Notes under the pieces: model-generated
Databases searched by the model: none
Told to the model about the DNA's origin: nothing
Seen by the model: only the letters and a program-made list of their open reading frames with translations
Assembly: GCF_002086275.1 (NCBI RefSeq)
Contig: NZ_MVHT01000044.1
Span: 1-50,668, forward strand
Source: Mycobacterium intermedium
Lineage (GTDB): Bacteria > Actinomycetota > Actinomycetes > Mycobacteriales > Mycobacteriaceae
Direction: 5' to 3'
DNA length: 50,668 nucleotides
Shown here: positions 44,022-50,668 of the stretch, piece by piece
Numbering within the stretch: the first letter of the stretch is position 1
Layout: the number at the start of each line of letters is the position of its first letter
Made by a program: the position numbers and the translations under genes

Positions 44022-46418
44022 GTGAGTCGCGAGGCCGATAATCGGCCCACACCACTCGACGAGTTGCGTGTCGTTGAGATCAGTGACCGCATAGCGGGTA
44101 GCTACTGCGGCAAGCTGCTGGTCGACGCGGGGGCGCAGGTTTACAAAATCGAACCGCCGCAAGGGGATCCGTTGCGACGGTATTCCGCAACCTGCTCGCC
44201 GATCCCGGACGGCGCCGACTCGCCGTTCTTCAGCTACCTGAACGCCGGCAAGCGCAGCCTTTGTATCGCTCCGAATTCCGATCACTACCGTGCCGAACTC
44301 GAGGCCGCGGACGTCGTGATCGCCACCGTCGGTCGCGCGCAGGCACCGGAGCTGGGTATCGACCCGCAACGGCTGCTGGCCGATCATCCCCGAACCGTCA
44401 TCGTCACGATCTCCGATTTCGGCTGGAAGGGGCCGTGGGCCGATCGCGCGGCCAACGAGTTCACGCTGCAAGCCTGGTCCGGCTCGCCCGGCTTCCGCGG
44501 TGATCCCGCCGGACCACCCATATCGATCGGCGGTGACCTGGGGGAGTACATGGGCGGGGTGTACGCCGCCTTCGGTGCCCTGGCGGTCCACCGGCGTGTT
44601 CGGCGCGGCGGTCCAGGCGAGCATCTCGACCTGTCCATGCTCGAAGCGTTGACGGCAATGCAGAGCAGCGAGTGGCTGCATTCGCAGCTGCTGCAGGTTG
44701 GCCCGGTCCGTCGCACGCTGGAAGTACCATCCATCGTGCCGGCCAAGGACGGCTACGTCGGCATCACCATGGTCACCGGGCAGCAGTGGCTGGACTTCGC
44801 CGCGATGGTGGAATGCCCGCAGTTCGAAGAGATTCCGCAGCTTCGATTCCAAATCGGGCGTTGGGAATTCCGCGACTACATCTTTGAATCGATCAAGCCG
44901 TGGATGACCTCGCGGACGGTCGAGGAAATCGTCGAGTTGGGGCAGCTGTTCCGGTTGCCGATCGCGGCGCTGGGTAACGGAGCCACCATCCGCGAGACGG
45001 ACTATGTGACCCAGCGCGGGGTCTTCGTACGCAATCCGGCCGGTTTTCACCAGCCGCGCCCGCCGTGGCTGATGTCTCGGTGTGCGCCCGCGCCGGTGGG
45101 CAAGACCCCCGGTATCGGCGCTGACAACGCCGCTGACAACGGTGAAACACCCTCACACACCGATAAATTCGAGAGTGCGCCGGTGCAGCTAGGGTTGCCG
45201 CTGCAGGGTGTCCGCGTGATCGACTTGACCGCCTTCTGGGCCGGCCCGGCCGCGACCCATCTGCTGGCCGCCTTCGGCGCCGACGTCATCAAGGTGGAGT
45301 CGATTCAGCGCCCCGACGGCATCAGGAACTCGGGGGGCATGCGCACCGACGTGGACGACTGGTGGGAATACGGTTGGGTCTTCCACGCGATGAACACCAA
45401 CAAGCGTTCCATCACACTGGATTTGGGTTCCCCGCAAGGCCGCGAAATGTTCCTCAAGCTCGTCGCCGGCGCCGACGTGGTGATCGAGAATTTCTCGCCC
45501 CGGGTGATGGACAACTTCGGGCTGACCGCCGACGTCCTGCTGGAGGTGAATCCCAAGGTCGTCGTCGCGCGGATGCCGGCCTTCGGGCTGGAGGGGCCGT
45601 GGCGGGAGCGGGTCGGATTTGCGCCGACCATGGAGCAGATCGGGGGCTTGACCTGGGTGACGGGCTTGCCGGAGACGCCTCCGGTGACCCCGCGCGGTGC
45701 TTGTGACCCGCTGGCCGGCGTCCATGCGGCGTTCGCGGTGCTGGCCGCGTTGCATTTCGCTGAACGCACCGGCTTGGGTCAACAGGTTGAGCTGCCGATG
45801 GTCGAAGCGGTTCTCAATGTCACCGCGATCCAACCCATCGAGACCGAGGTGTTCGGTCAGACCCTGAGCCGGCGCGGCAATCGTGGCCGGTGCGGAGCAG
45901 TGCAGAACATCTATCGGTGCACCGGCGACGACGAGTGGATCGCGGTCAGCGTGCGTGACGACCGGGATTGGCGGGCGCTGGTCGACGTCATGGGTCGACC
46001 CGCGTGGTGCGACGACTCCTTGGGCACTTTGGCCGGACGACGGGAGCGAGGCGACGAGATCGATGGTCACGTCGCGGCGTGGTTCGCTGGCCGAGAACGC
46101 GACTCGACGGTAGAGCTGCTGGCCAGCGCGGGGATTCCGGCCGCCCCGGTGGTGTCGCCCTCGTTGGTGACCGAGCACCCGCAATTGCGTGACCGGGGCT
46201 TTTTCGAGTCTTTGACGCATTCGCGGATTGGGCAGGCGCTGTATCCGACGCCGCCGTTCGCCCTGCTCACCGGCCAGCGAGAATGGCTGCTACGCCCGCC
46301 GCCCACCCTGGGCGAGCACAATGAAGAGGTACTGCGCGATCAGTGCGGGCTGACCGAGCAAGAACTCGAGTCCCTCGCCGCCAGCGGGGTCATTGGGACT
46401 CGACCGGTCGGGCTGTAG
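44022..46418 (+). CDS. Fused tandem CaiB/BaiF-family CoA-transferase
   Basis: A 798-residue protein made of two complete class III CoA-transferase units. Unit 1 (about 10-350) has VVEISDRIAGSYCGKLLVDAG and the catalytic Asp D172 in GGDLGEYMGG; unit 2 (about 390-790) has VIDLTAFWAGPAATHLLAAFG and D562 in CDPLAG. A linker (residues 360-385, ADNAADNGETPSHTDK) joins them. These enzymes usually act as interlocked homodimers, so the fusion makes a built-in heterodimer with two different active sites. GTG at 44022 has no ribosome site, suggesting leaderless translation. It would move CoA between carboxylic acids, activating substrate without ATP. Confidence 0.92.
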   Translation: MSREADNRPTPLDELRVVEISDRIAGSYCGKLLVDAGAQVYKIEPPQGDPLRRYSATCSPIPDGADSPFFSYLNAGKRSLCIAPNSDHYRAELEAADVVIATVGRAQAPELGIDPQRLLADHPRTVIVTISDFGWKGPWADRAANEFTLQAWSGSPGFRGDPAGPPISIGGDLGEYMGGVYAAFGALAVHRRVRRGGPGEHLDLSMLEALTAMQSSEWLHSQLLQVGPVRRTLEVPSIVPAKDGYVGITMVTGQQWLDFAAMVECPQFEEIPQLRFQIGRWEFRDYIFESIKPWMTSRTVEEIVELGQLFRLPIAALGNGATIRETDYVTQRGVFVRNPAGFHQPRPPWLMSRCAPAPVGKTPGIGADNAADNGETPSHTDKFESAPVQLGLPLQGVRVIDLTAFWAGPAATHLLAAFGADVIKVESIQRPDGIRNSGGMRTDVDDWWEYGWVFHAMNTNKRSITLDLGSPQGREMFLKLVAGADVVIENFSPRVMDNFGLTADVLLEVNPKVVVARMPAFGLEGPWRERVGFAPTMEQIGGLTWVTGLPETPPVTPRGACDPLAGVHAAFAVLAALHFAERTGLGQQVELPMVEAVLNVTAIQPIETEVFGQTLSRRGNRGRCGAVQNIYRCTGDDEWIAVSVRDDRDWRALVDVMGRPAWCDDSLGTLAGRRERGDEIDGHVAAWFAGRERDSTVELLASAGIPAAPVVSPSLVTEHPQLRDRGFFESLTHSRIGQALYPTPPFALLTGQREWLLRPPPTLGEHNEEVLRDQCGLTEQELESLAASGVIGTRPVGL

Positions 46419-46433
46419 AGAAAGGAGCCTTCG

Positions 46434-46625
46434 ATGCGGGTAATTGTCGACGCGGACATGTGCGAGGCCAACGGTTTCTGCGAATCGATCGCCGCGGACA
46501 TCTTTGAGTTGGGTGACGAGGACGTGGTGCAGATCGCCGACGGTCCGGTGCCTCCGGATAGGGAGATCGACGTCCGCGCCGCGGTGGAACAGTGCCCCAG
46601 GGCCGCCCTGCGGATCGTCGAATAA
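46434..46625 (+). CDS. Small [3Fe-4S] ferredoxin, P450-type
   Basis: A 63-residue ferredoxin with C10-x5-C16 and C54-P (CEANGFC, EQCPRAAL), the three-cysteine pattern of [3Fe-4S] ferredoxins that feed P450s in actinobacteria. An alanine-type or absent fourth ligand makes a 3Fe cluster likely. AAAGGAG is upstream of ATG. It follows the CoA-transferase, not a P450; the three P450s are 20-44 kb away. It might serve them or the Rieske enzyme at 46755. Confidence 0.9.
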   Translation: MRVIVDADMCEANGFCESIAADIFELGDEDVVQIADGPVPPDREIDVRAAVEQCPRAALRIVE

Positions 46626-46710
46626 CGGCGTGCCGCCGCAGTCAACGCCCGAAAAGCATTGCGCTACAACGGGTGAAGCTCCGCATGCCCGCCGCGTTGA
46701 CGTTCAATGC

Positions 46711-46728
46711 TTAAAATAGTAAAAATAG
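46711..46728 (+). promoter_or_regulatory. AT-rich operator-like element, copy 3
   Basis: Fifteen of 18 bases match 41341-41358. TAAAAT (46712-46717) is a TANNNT -10 box, giving a leader of about 30 bases before GTG 46755. Confidence 0.55.
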
Positions 46729-46754
46729 AGCCAAGACGTCGAACCGGAGAGCTC

Positions 46755-47867
46755 GTGACGGACACCGTTTCTGAATCCGCAGACCCGTCGGAACGTGAGT
46801 TCGGGTCGGCGGGCATCGCTCTGTCGAAATACCGCTTTCCGACGGGGTGGTTCATCGTCGCCTTCGCCTCCGACCTGGGTGCCGGAGAAGTCAAGCGGGT
46901 GCACTACTTCGGTGAGGAGCTGGTGCTGTTTCGCACCACGTCCGGCAAGGTGCACGCGTTGGATGCCTACTGCCAGCACCTCGGCGCCAACATGGGCGTC
47001 GGCGGGAGCGTGGAGGGCGAGCACATCGTCTGCCCGTGGCACGGATGGCAGTGGCGCGGCGACGGCACCAACGCGCTGATTCCGTACAGCAAGATCGGCT
47101 GCAAGAACAACGTCCGCATCCGGACCTATCCCGTGACGGAGTGGTACGGCTTCATCCTGGTTTGGCACGAGCGCCACGGCCGCCCGCCGTACTGGCAACC
47201 GCCCGTGCTGCCCGAACTCGAGACCGACGAGTACTACCCGCTGCACCCGCATACCCGGATGGTCAACCGGGTCAAGGTGCATGCGCAGATGATCATCGAG
47301 AACGCCGCCGACCCATACCACGTCCAGTACGTGCACAAGGCCGCCAACCCCGCCAACACCGCTTCGTTCGAAGTCTCCGGCTATCACCTGCACGCGACCG
47401 TCAACGCCAATTTCGGAGGGGGCCGGGCGAAGACCTGGTTGACGCCCAACGGGCCGGTCGACGCCAAGATCATCTACGACAACTACTCGCTGGGACTGGG
47501 CATCGTCCGCTTCCCCAGCGAGCTGGTGGCCACCGTCCAGGTCACCGGACAGACACCGGTTGACGAGGACTACACCGACTACTTCTACACCCAGGCCTCC
47601 ATCCGCGAGCCCGGCGACACCGGCGACGTGCCCACCGGGCGCGCCGCCAAGTTCCTTGCGCTGCAACAAGAGGTCATCAAACAGGACTTCTTCACCTGGG
47701 AGAACATGAAATACCTGGAGAAGCCCAATCTGGCGCCCGAGGAGGCGCACGACTATGCGGCATTGCGCCGTTGGGCGCATCGCTTCTATCCGGGGGAAGA
47801 GCCCTCGCCCAACGACTTTGGTTACACCCCCGAAGGCCGGCCCGACCCCGCTGCCGCGCAAGCGTAA
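46755..47867 (+). CDS. Rieske non-heme iron oxygenase, KshA-like
   Basis: A 370-residue oxygenase. Rieske ligands C73-x-H75 (CQHLGAN) and C93-xx-H96 (CPWHGW); catalytic iron ligands N182/D185/H188/H193 in ENAADPYHVQYVH. Spacing equals that of the Rieske protein at 12229, from which the rest differs. A reductase gene is absent. GTG at 46755 has GGAGAG; an in-frame ATG at 46707 would put the promoter element inside the gene, so I reject it. It heads the Rieske-FadD-SnoaL operon; the stop TAA overlaps the FadD start (TAATG). Confidence 0.92.
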   Translation: MTDTVSESADPSEREFGSAGIALSKYRFPTGWFIVAFASDLGAGEVKRVHYFGEELVLFRTTSGKVHALDAYCQHLGANMGVGGSVEGEHIVCPWHGWQWRGDGTNALIPYSKIGCKNNVRIRTYPVTEWYGFILVWHERHGRPPYWQPPVLPELETDEYYPLHPHTRMVNRVKVHAQMIIENAADPYHVQYVHKAANPANTASFEVSGYHLHATVNANFGGGRAKTWLTPNGPVDAKIIYDNYSLGLGIVRFPSELVATVQVTGQTPVDEDYTDYFYTQASIREPGDTGDVPTGRAAKFLALQQEVIKQDFFTWENMKYLEKPNLAPEEAHDYAALRRWAHRFYPGEEPSPNDFGYTPEGRPDPAAAQA

Positions 47868-49423
47868 TGAGCGGACCCTTGGGTCCCGCCGACTTCGGCG
47901 TCGAGCGATTCACCGTACCGGCGGTGCTGGATCGCAGGGCCGAGCAGCATCCCGACCGGGTGATGATGTCGATCGGCGGCACCGATATCACCTTTGAGCA
48001 AATGCGGCAGCGATCATGCGAGGCGGCAAACCTGTTGGGCGAGTTGGGTGTCGGCCCAGGTGACTGCGTGGCGCTGTTCTCCGGCACCTGCCCGGAGTGG
48101 GTCTATCTATGGCTGGGCGCGGCGCGGATCGGCGCGTTGAGCGCGGCGGTCAACGCCGCCAACAAGGGTGACTTCCTACTGCACAACCTTCGATTGTCGC
48201 AAGCCAAGGTGATCTTCACCGACCCGGCGCGACGCCCACGTCTCGACGAGGTTATCGACCGGCTCGACACCGTGGCTACCGTTGTGACACCGGAGGATTG
48301 GCCAAACGACCCTGGTACCGAGGTGGACCACGCTGCCGAGCCCGAAGCCGTCGGCGCGCTGTTCTTCACCTCGGGCACCACCGGGCCGTCGAAAGCGGTT
48401 GCCACGTCGTGGCATTATCTGTTCACCGTGGCCGCGACGGCCGCCTCCGCGTGGCAATTCGCTACTGGTGAGACGCTGTGGACGGCGATGCCGCTGTTCC
48501 ATTTGAGCGCCGCACCCAGCGTGCTGGCGCCGATGCTGATCGGCGGAACGACGTTGCTGGCGGACGCTTTTCATCCGACCGAGGTGTGGGACGACGTGCG
48601 TGCCCGCGGTGCCGTCGGCTTCTTCGGCGCCGGTGCCATGGTATCGATGCTGCAAGGCCTGCCACCGGATCCGCGGGACGCGGACCTGCCGCTGCGGTTC
48701 ATCTCGGCGGCTCCGATCGACGCCAAGGCCTATCGCGAGATCGAAAAGCGTTACGGCTGCCGCATCGTGACGATGTACGGGATGACCGAAGCGTTTCCCA
48801 TCGCCGTCAAAAGTGTTGCCGACGAAGGCGTGCCCGGAACATCTGGACGCCTCAACCCGAACTTCGACGTACGGATCGTGGACGAGGACGGCGCACTGTT
48901 GCCGGCCGGGGCGGTGGGCGAGATCACCTGCCGGCCCAAGTATCCGCACATAATGAGTGAAGGCTACGTCGGCGACCGGTTGCAGGTGCATCGCCACGAT
49001 GAGTGGTTTCGCACCGGCGACCTGGGCCGAGTCGATGCGGAGGCGAACCTGACCTATGTGGATCGCGTCAAGGATTCGCTGCGGCGGCGCGGTGAGAACA
49101 TCTCCTCGGTGGAAGTCGAGACCGTCGTCATGGGCCACCCCGCCGTGGCGGAAGCCGCGGCCGTCGCGGTCGCCAGCGACGTGGGGGAGGACGACATCTT
49201 GATAGTCCTGACATTGCGCCCCGGCGCCCCACTGGATTACGCGGAGTTGCTGGATTTCTGCACCGCCCGCATGCCGTACTTCTGCGTTCCACGCTACGTC
49301 GACATCGTGGATGAACTTCCGCGAAACGGGATCGGACGGGTACGCAAAGACTTGCTGCGTGCTCGTGGTCTGTGTCGGGGCGCGTGGGATCGTGAACATC
49401 ACGGATATGTCGTCAGCCGGTAA
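47867..49423 (+). CDS. Acyl-CoA ligase, crotonobetaine/carnitine-CoA ligase (CaiC)-like
   Basis: A 518-residue AMP-forming ligase: FTSGTTGPSKAVATSW phosphate loop, MPLFHLSAAPS, MYGMTEAFP, RTGDLGRVDAEANLTYVDR and RRRGENISSVEVE. The C-terminal A10 motif reads RNGIGRVRKDLL: the Gly-Lys of most ligases is Gly-Arg, a change also common in CaiC-like relatives. It belongs to a different subgroup than the FadD genes at 9875 and 35587. Co-translated with the Rieske gene by TAATG. Confidence 0.9.
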   Translation: MSGPLGPADFGVERFTVPAVLDRRAEQHPDRVMMSIGGTDITFEQMRQRSCEAANLLGELGVGPGDCVALFSGTCPEWVYLWLGAARIGALSAAVNAANKGDFLLHNLRLSQAKVIFTDPARRPRLDEVIDRLDTVATVVTPEDWPNDPGTEVDHAAEPEAVGALFFTSGTTGPSKAVATSWHYLFTVAATAASAWQFATGETLWTAMPLFHLSAAPSVLAPMLIGGTTLLADAFHPTEVWDDVRARGAVGFFGAGAMVSMLQGLPPDPRDADLPLRFISAAPIDAKAYREIEKRYGCRIVTMYGMTEAFPIAVKSVADEGVPGTSGRLNPNFDVRIVDEDGALLPAGAVGEITCRPKYPHIMSEGYVGDRLQVHRHDEWFRTGDLGRVDAEANLTYVDRVKDSLRRRGENISSVEVETVVMGHPAVAEAAAVAVASDVGEDDILIVLTLRPGAPLDYAELLDFCTARMPYFCVPRYVDIVDELPRNGIGRVRKDLLRARGLCRGAWDREHHGYVVSR

Positions 49424-49444
49424 GTAGCGTTTGGAGAACAGAAG

Positions 49445-49867
49445 ATGTCCATGACCTACCAGGAACAGCAGATGCTGCAAGCCGCCACGGGCCGCGCCGC
49501 CATCTTGGACCTGACCGCCCGGCACAACAGGGCATACTCCGCCGGCGATCGCGACGCGTGGATTGCCACCTTCCGTCATTCCGGCGCCAGCTATACGCGG
49601 GATGGGCATGAGTTCACCGATCTGCGTGCGGCCTTCGACGGCGGTGACGGGCGACGCCTGATCACCGCCGACCACGAGATCTATGTTGATGGAGTTAATG
49701 CCACTCAGCGTTGCGTCGCAATACTTTTCGCTGGTGTGCACAGCGACACAACGTTGCAGGCCACCGGGACCTACCGGGATCAGCTCGTCTATGAGCGTGG
49801 CGGCTGGTATTTCACATCTCGTGAACTGCAATGGGATTCGTTGCCGAGTCGCCATCTCGTCATGTAG
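49445..49867 (+). CDS. SnoaL-like / NTF2-fold protein
   Basis: A 140-residue NTF2-like protein: AILDLTARHNRAYSAGDRDAWIATF at the first helix, then HSGASYTRDGHEFT, and the closing strands YRDQLVYERGGWYFTSREL. This subgroup (SnoaL_4) often accompanies ring-hydroxylating oxygenases and bile-acid 7-alpha-dehydratase-like enzymes; a dehydratase or isomerase role is plausible but unproven. GGAG precedes ATG 49445. Last gene of the Rieske operon. Confidence 0.82.
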   Translation: MSMTYQEQQMLQAATGRAAILDLTARHNRAYSAGDRDAWIATFRHSGASYTRDGHEFTDLRAAFDGGDGRRLITADHEIYVDGVNATQRCVAILFAGVHSDTTLQATGTYRDQLVYERGGWYFTSRELQWDSLPSRHLVM

Positions 49868-50214
49868 GCGGCAGGGCCGCGTGGATCGCAAGCCTGCCAA
49901 CGGCTTGAGTTACCGACTGGCTTATCGAGACCTACGAAGATGCGCTGCGGATGGTCGGCACGATGACCGAACCACGAGCCGCGGCGACCGTGATCAGCGG
50001 TGCGCGTATCCAACTTTTCGCCGCGCTGACAAATCGGTACGGTGCGTCGTGCTGCCCGGTGGGTCGGATAGACCCCTGTAGGTGCGTCGATTACTTCGCC
50101 GAATCGATTGTGTGGAACGGGCGCAATTATTGCTGGTAAGCGGTTATGGTTGCGGCCTACCGCGTTATTAGCTTCTGCGTAAATTCTGCGCCAAGTCCTA
50201 CTGATGGGTGTGCT
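49868..50214. other. Intergenic region before PE_PGRS gene
   Basis: These 347 bases hold no gene I can support. One frame without a start codon (about 49905-50139, with the segment WLIETYEDALRMVGTMTEP) reads like protein for some 30 residues and may be a gene remnant. TAAATT (50180-50185) is a -10 candidate for the PE_PGRS gene. Confidence 0.4.
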
Positions 50215-50668
50215 ATGTCGTCTCACGTCTTTGTTTCGCCGGAGGTCTTGGTTGCGGCCGCGTCGGATTTGCGCGCGATCGGGTTGGCTGTGGGTGCGGC
50301 CGGTGCGGCGGCGGGAGTATCGACGACTGGTGTGGCGGCGGCTGCCGGTGATGAGGTGTCGTCCGCGATTGCGGTGTTGTTTGAGACTTATGGCCGGGAG
50401 TATCAGGCGGCCAGTGTGGCGGCGGCGGATTTCCATGCTCGTTTTGTGCAGTTGATGGTGGGCGCTGGTGGCGCGTACGGGGGTGTGGAGGTGGCGACCG
50501 CGGCGTCGTTGCAGTCGCTGGAGCAGGCCTTGCTGGATGCGATCAATGCGCCGACGAATGCGTTGTTAGGGCGTCCGTTGTTGGGTCCGGGTACCGATGG
50601 TGCGGCGGGGTCGGGGGCTGCCGGTGGTCCAGGTGGGTTGCTGATTGGTCGCGGGGGCAATGGCGGGT
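50215..50668 (+). CDS. PE_PGRS family protein, cut by the window edge
   Basis: The first 151 residues are visible. A PE domain (MSSHVFVSPEVLVAAASDLR, then AAAGDEVSSAIAVLFETYGREYQ and the YGG/YxxxD/E-like helix end) runs to about residue 92. The linker LLGRPLLGPGTDG is the standard PE_PGRS link, and the final visible residues LLIGRGGNGG open the glycine-rich PGRS repeats. Exported through an ESX-5-like system and often surface-bound. No strong ribosome site precedes ATG 50215. Confidence 0.92.
   Translation, partial: MSSHVFVSPEVLVAAASDLRAIGLAVGAAGAAAGVSTTGVAAAAGDEVSSAIAVLFETYGREYQAASVAAADFHARFVQLMVGAGGAYGGVEVATAASLQSLEQALLDAINAPTNALLGRPLLGPGTDGAAGSGAAGGPGGLLIGRGGNGG

Noticed and set aside
46707..46754. 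Upstream in-frame ATG for the second Rieske gene
   Set aside because: It would place the AT-rich promoter element inside the coding region; GTG 46755 has its own ribosome site.
49951..50139. 62-codon open frame before PE_PGRS
   Set aside because: No ribosome site, odd Cys-rich end, no recognisable domain; at best a remnant.

Overview
The window comes from a slow-growing, high-GC Mycobacterium. The evidence is two tandem PE-family proteins with PE-PPE hydrolase domains (7154-9870), the start of a PE_PGRS gene at the right edge (50215 onward), Mce-associated membrane proteins, and orthologues of the M. tuberculosis Rv1362c-Rv1363c-Rv1364c-Rv1365c (rsfA) group. PE_PGRS genes argue for the kansasii/marinum/tuberculosis side of the genus rather than the avium complex. 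I cannot name the species from the sequence alone.

Layout. 1-1072: a soluble Ser/Thr kinase gene enclosed by a perfect 36-bp inverted repeat. 1094-7038: an Ltp2-like thiolase-fold protein divergent from a P450, a lipocalin-like protein, and an F420 (LLM)-SDR-extended SDR operon preceded by a leaderless-looking promoter and a 19-codon leader. 7154-9870: the PE-PPE hydrolase pair. 9875-13245: a Rieske oxygenase, hotdog thioesterase and FadD19-like ligase on the minus strand. 13502-16431: alpha/beta hydrolase, SnoaL-like, LLM, YjbR-like. 16511-22075: an AccD-type carboxyltransferase divergent from an LLM-P450-SDR operon, then another SDR. 22340-25181: a membrane-anchored cupin and a P450-alcohol dehydrogenase operon. 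25504-26463: an HSL-family protein without its catalytic Ser and His. 26475-26739: five identical 53-bp tandem repeats. 26740-28397: two Mce-associated proteins. 28560-30943: a FadE pair. 30967-33507: the Rv1364c-like phosphatase/kinase and the RsfA-like protein. 33796-34821: a TetR regulator fused to a hotdog domain. 35066-35581: a small secreted protein. 35587-41333: an overlapping five-gene FadE-FadE-FadE-FadE-FadD operon. 41392-49867: LLM, GntR regulator with SDR, a double CaiB-type CoA-transferase, ferredoxin, a second Rieske oxygenase, a CaiC-like ligase and a SnoaL-like protein. 50215 to the edge: PE_PGRS.

Together the metabolic genes look like a large accessory catabolic island for a hydrophobic, probably polycyclic or branched, carboxylic acid or alcohol. 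Three P450s and two Rieske oxygenases would open or oxidise the substrate; an alcohol dehydrogenase and five SDRs would handle alcohols and ketones; two AMP-forming ligases of different types plus a FadD19-like ligase, and a CaiB transferase, would activate to CoA; six acyl-CoA dehydrogenases in three pairs and an Ltp2-like aldolase candidate would shorten the chain; four F420-type (LLM) enzymes would add reductive or oxidative steps. The substrate is not known. The FadE pair at 28560-30943 lies between the orthologues of Rv1363c and Rv1364c, which are adjacent in M. tuberculosis, so the island interrupts a conserved neighbourhood.

Regulation: two short motif families recur at the promoters. 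One is GGTTACAGTA-like (kinase inverted repeat, 2281, 4024, 13278, 18041). The other is an AT-rich CTAnCATAATAnAAATAG-like element (25210, 41341, 46711, with a related inverted repeat at 43990). The TetR-hotdog and GntR proteins encoded here are the obvious candidates to read them. Four families of non-coding repeats (36-bp inverted repeat, 59-62-bp hairpin in three copies, 53-bp VNTR, 11-bp phased repeat) sit between genes.
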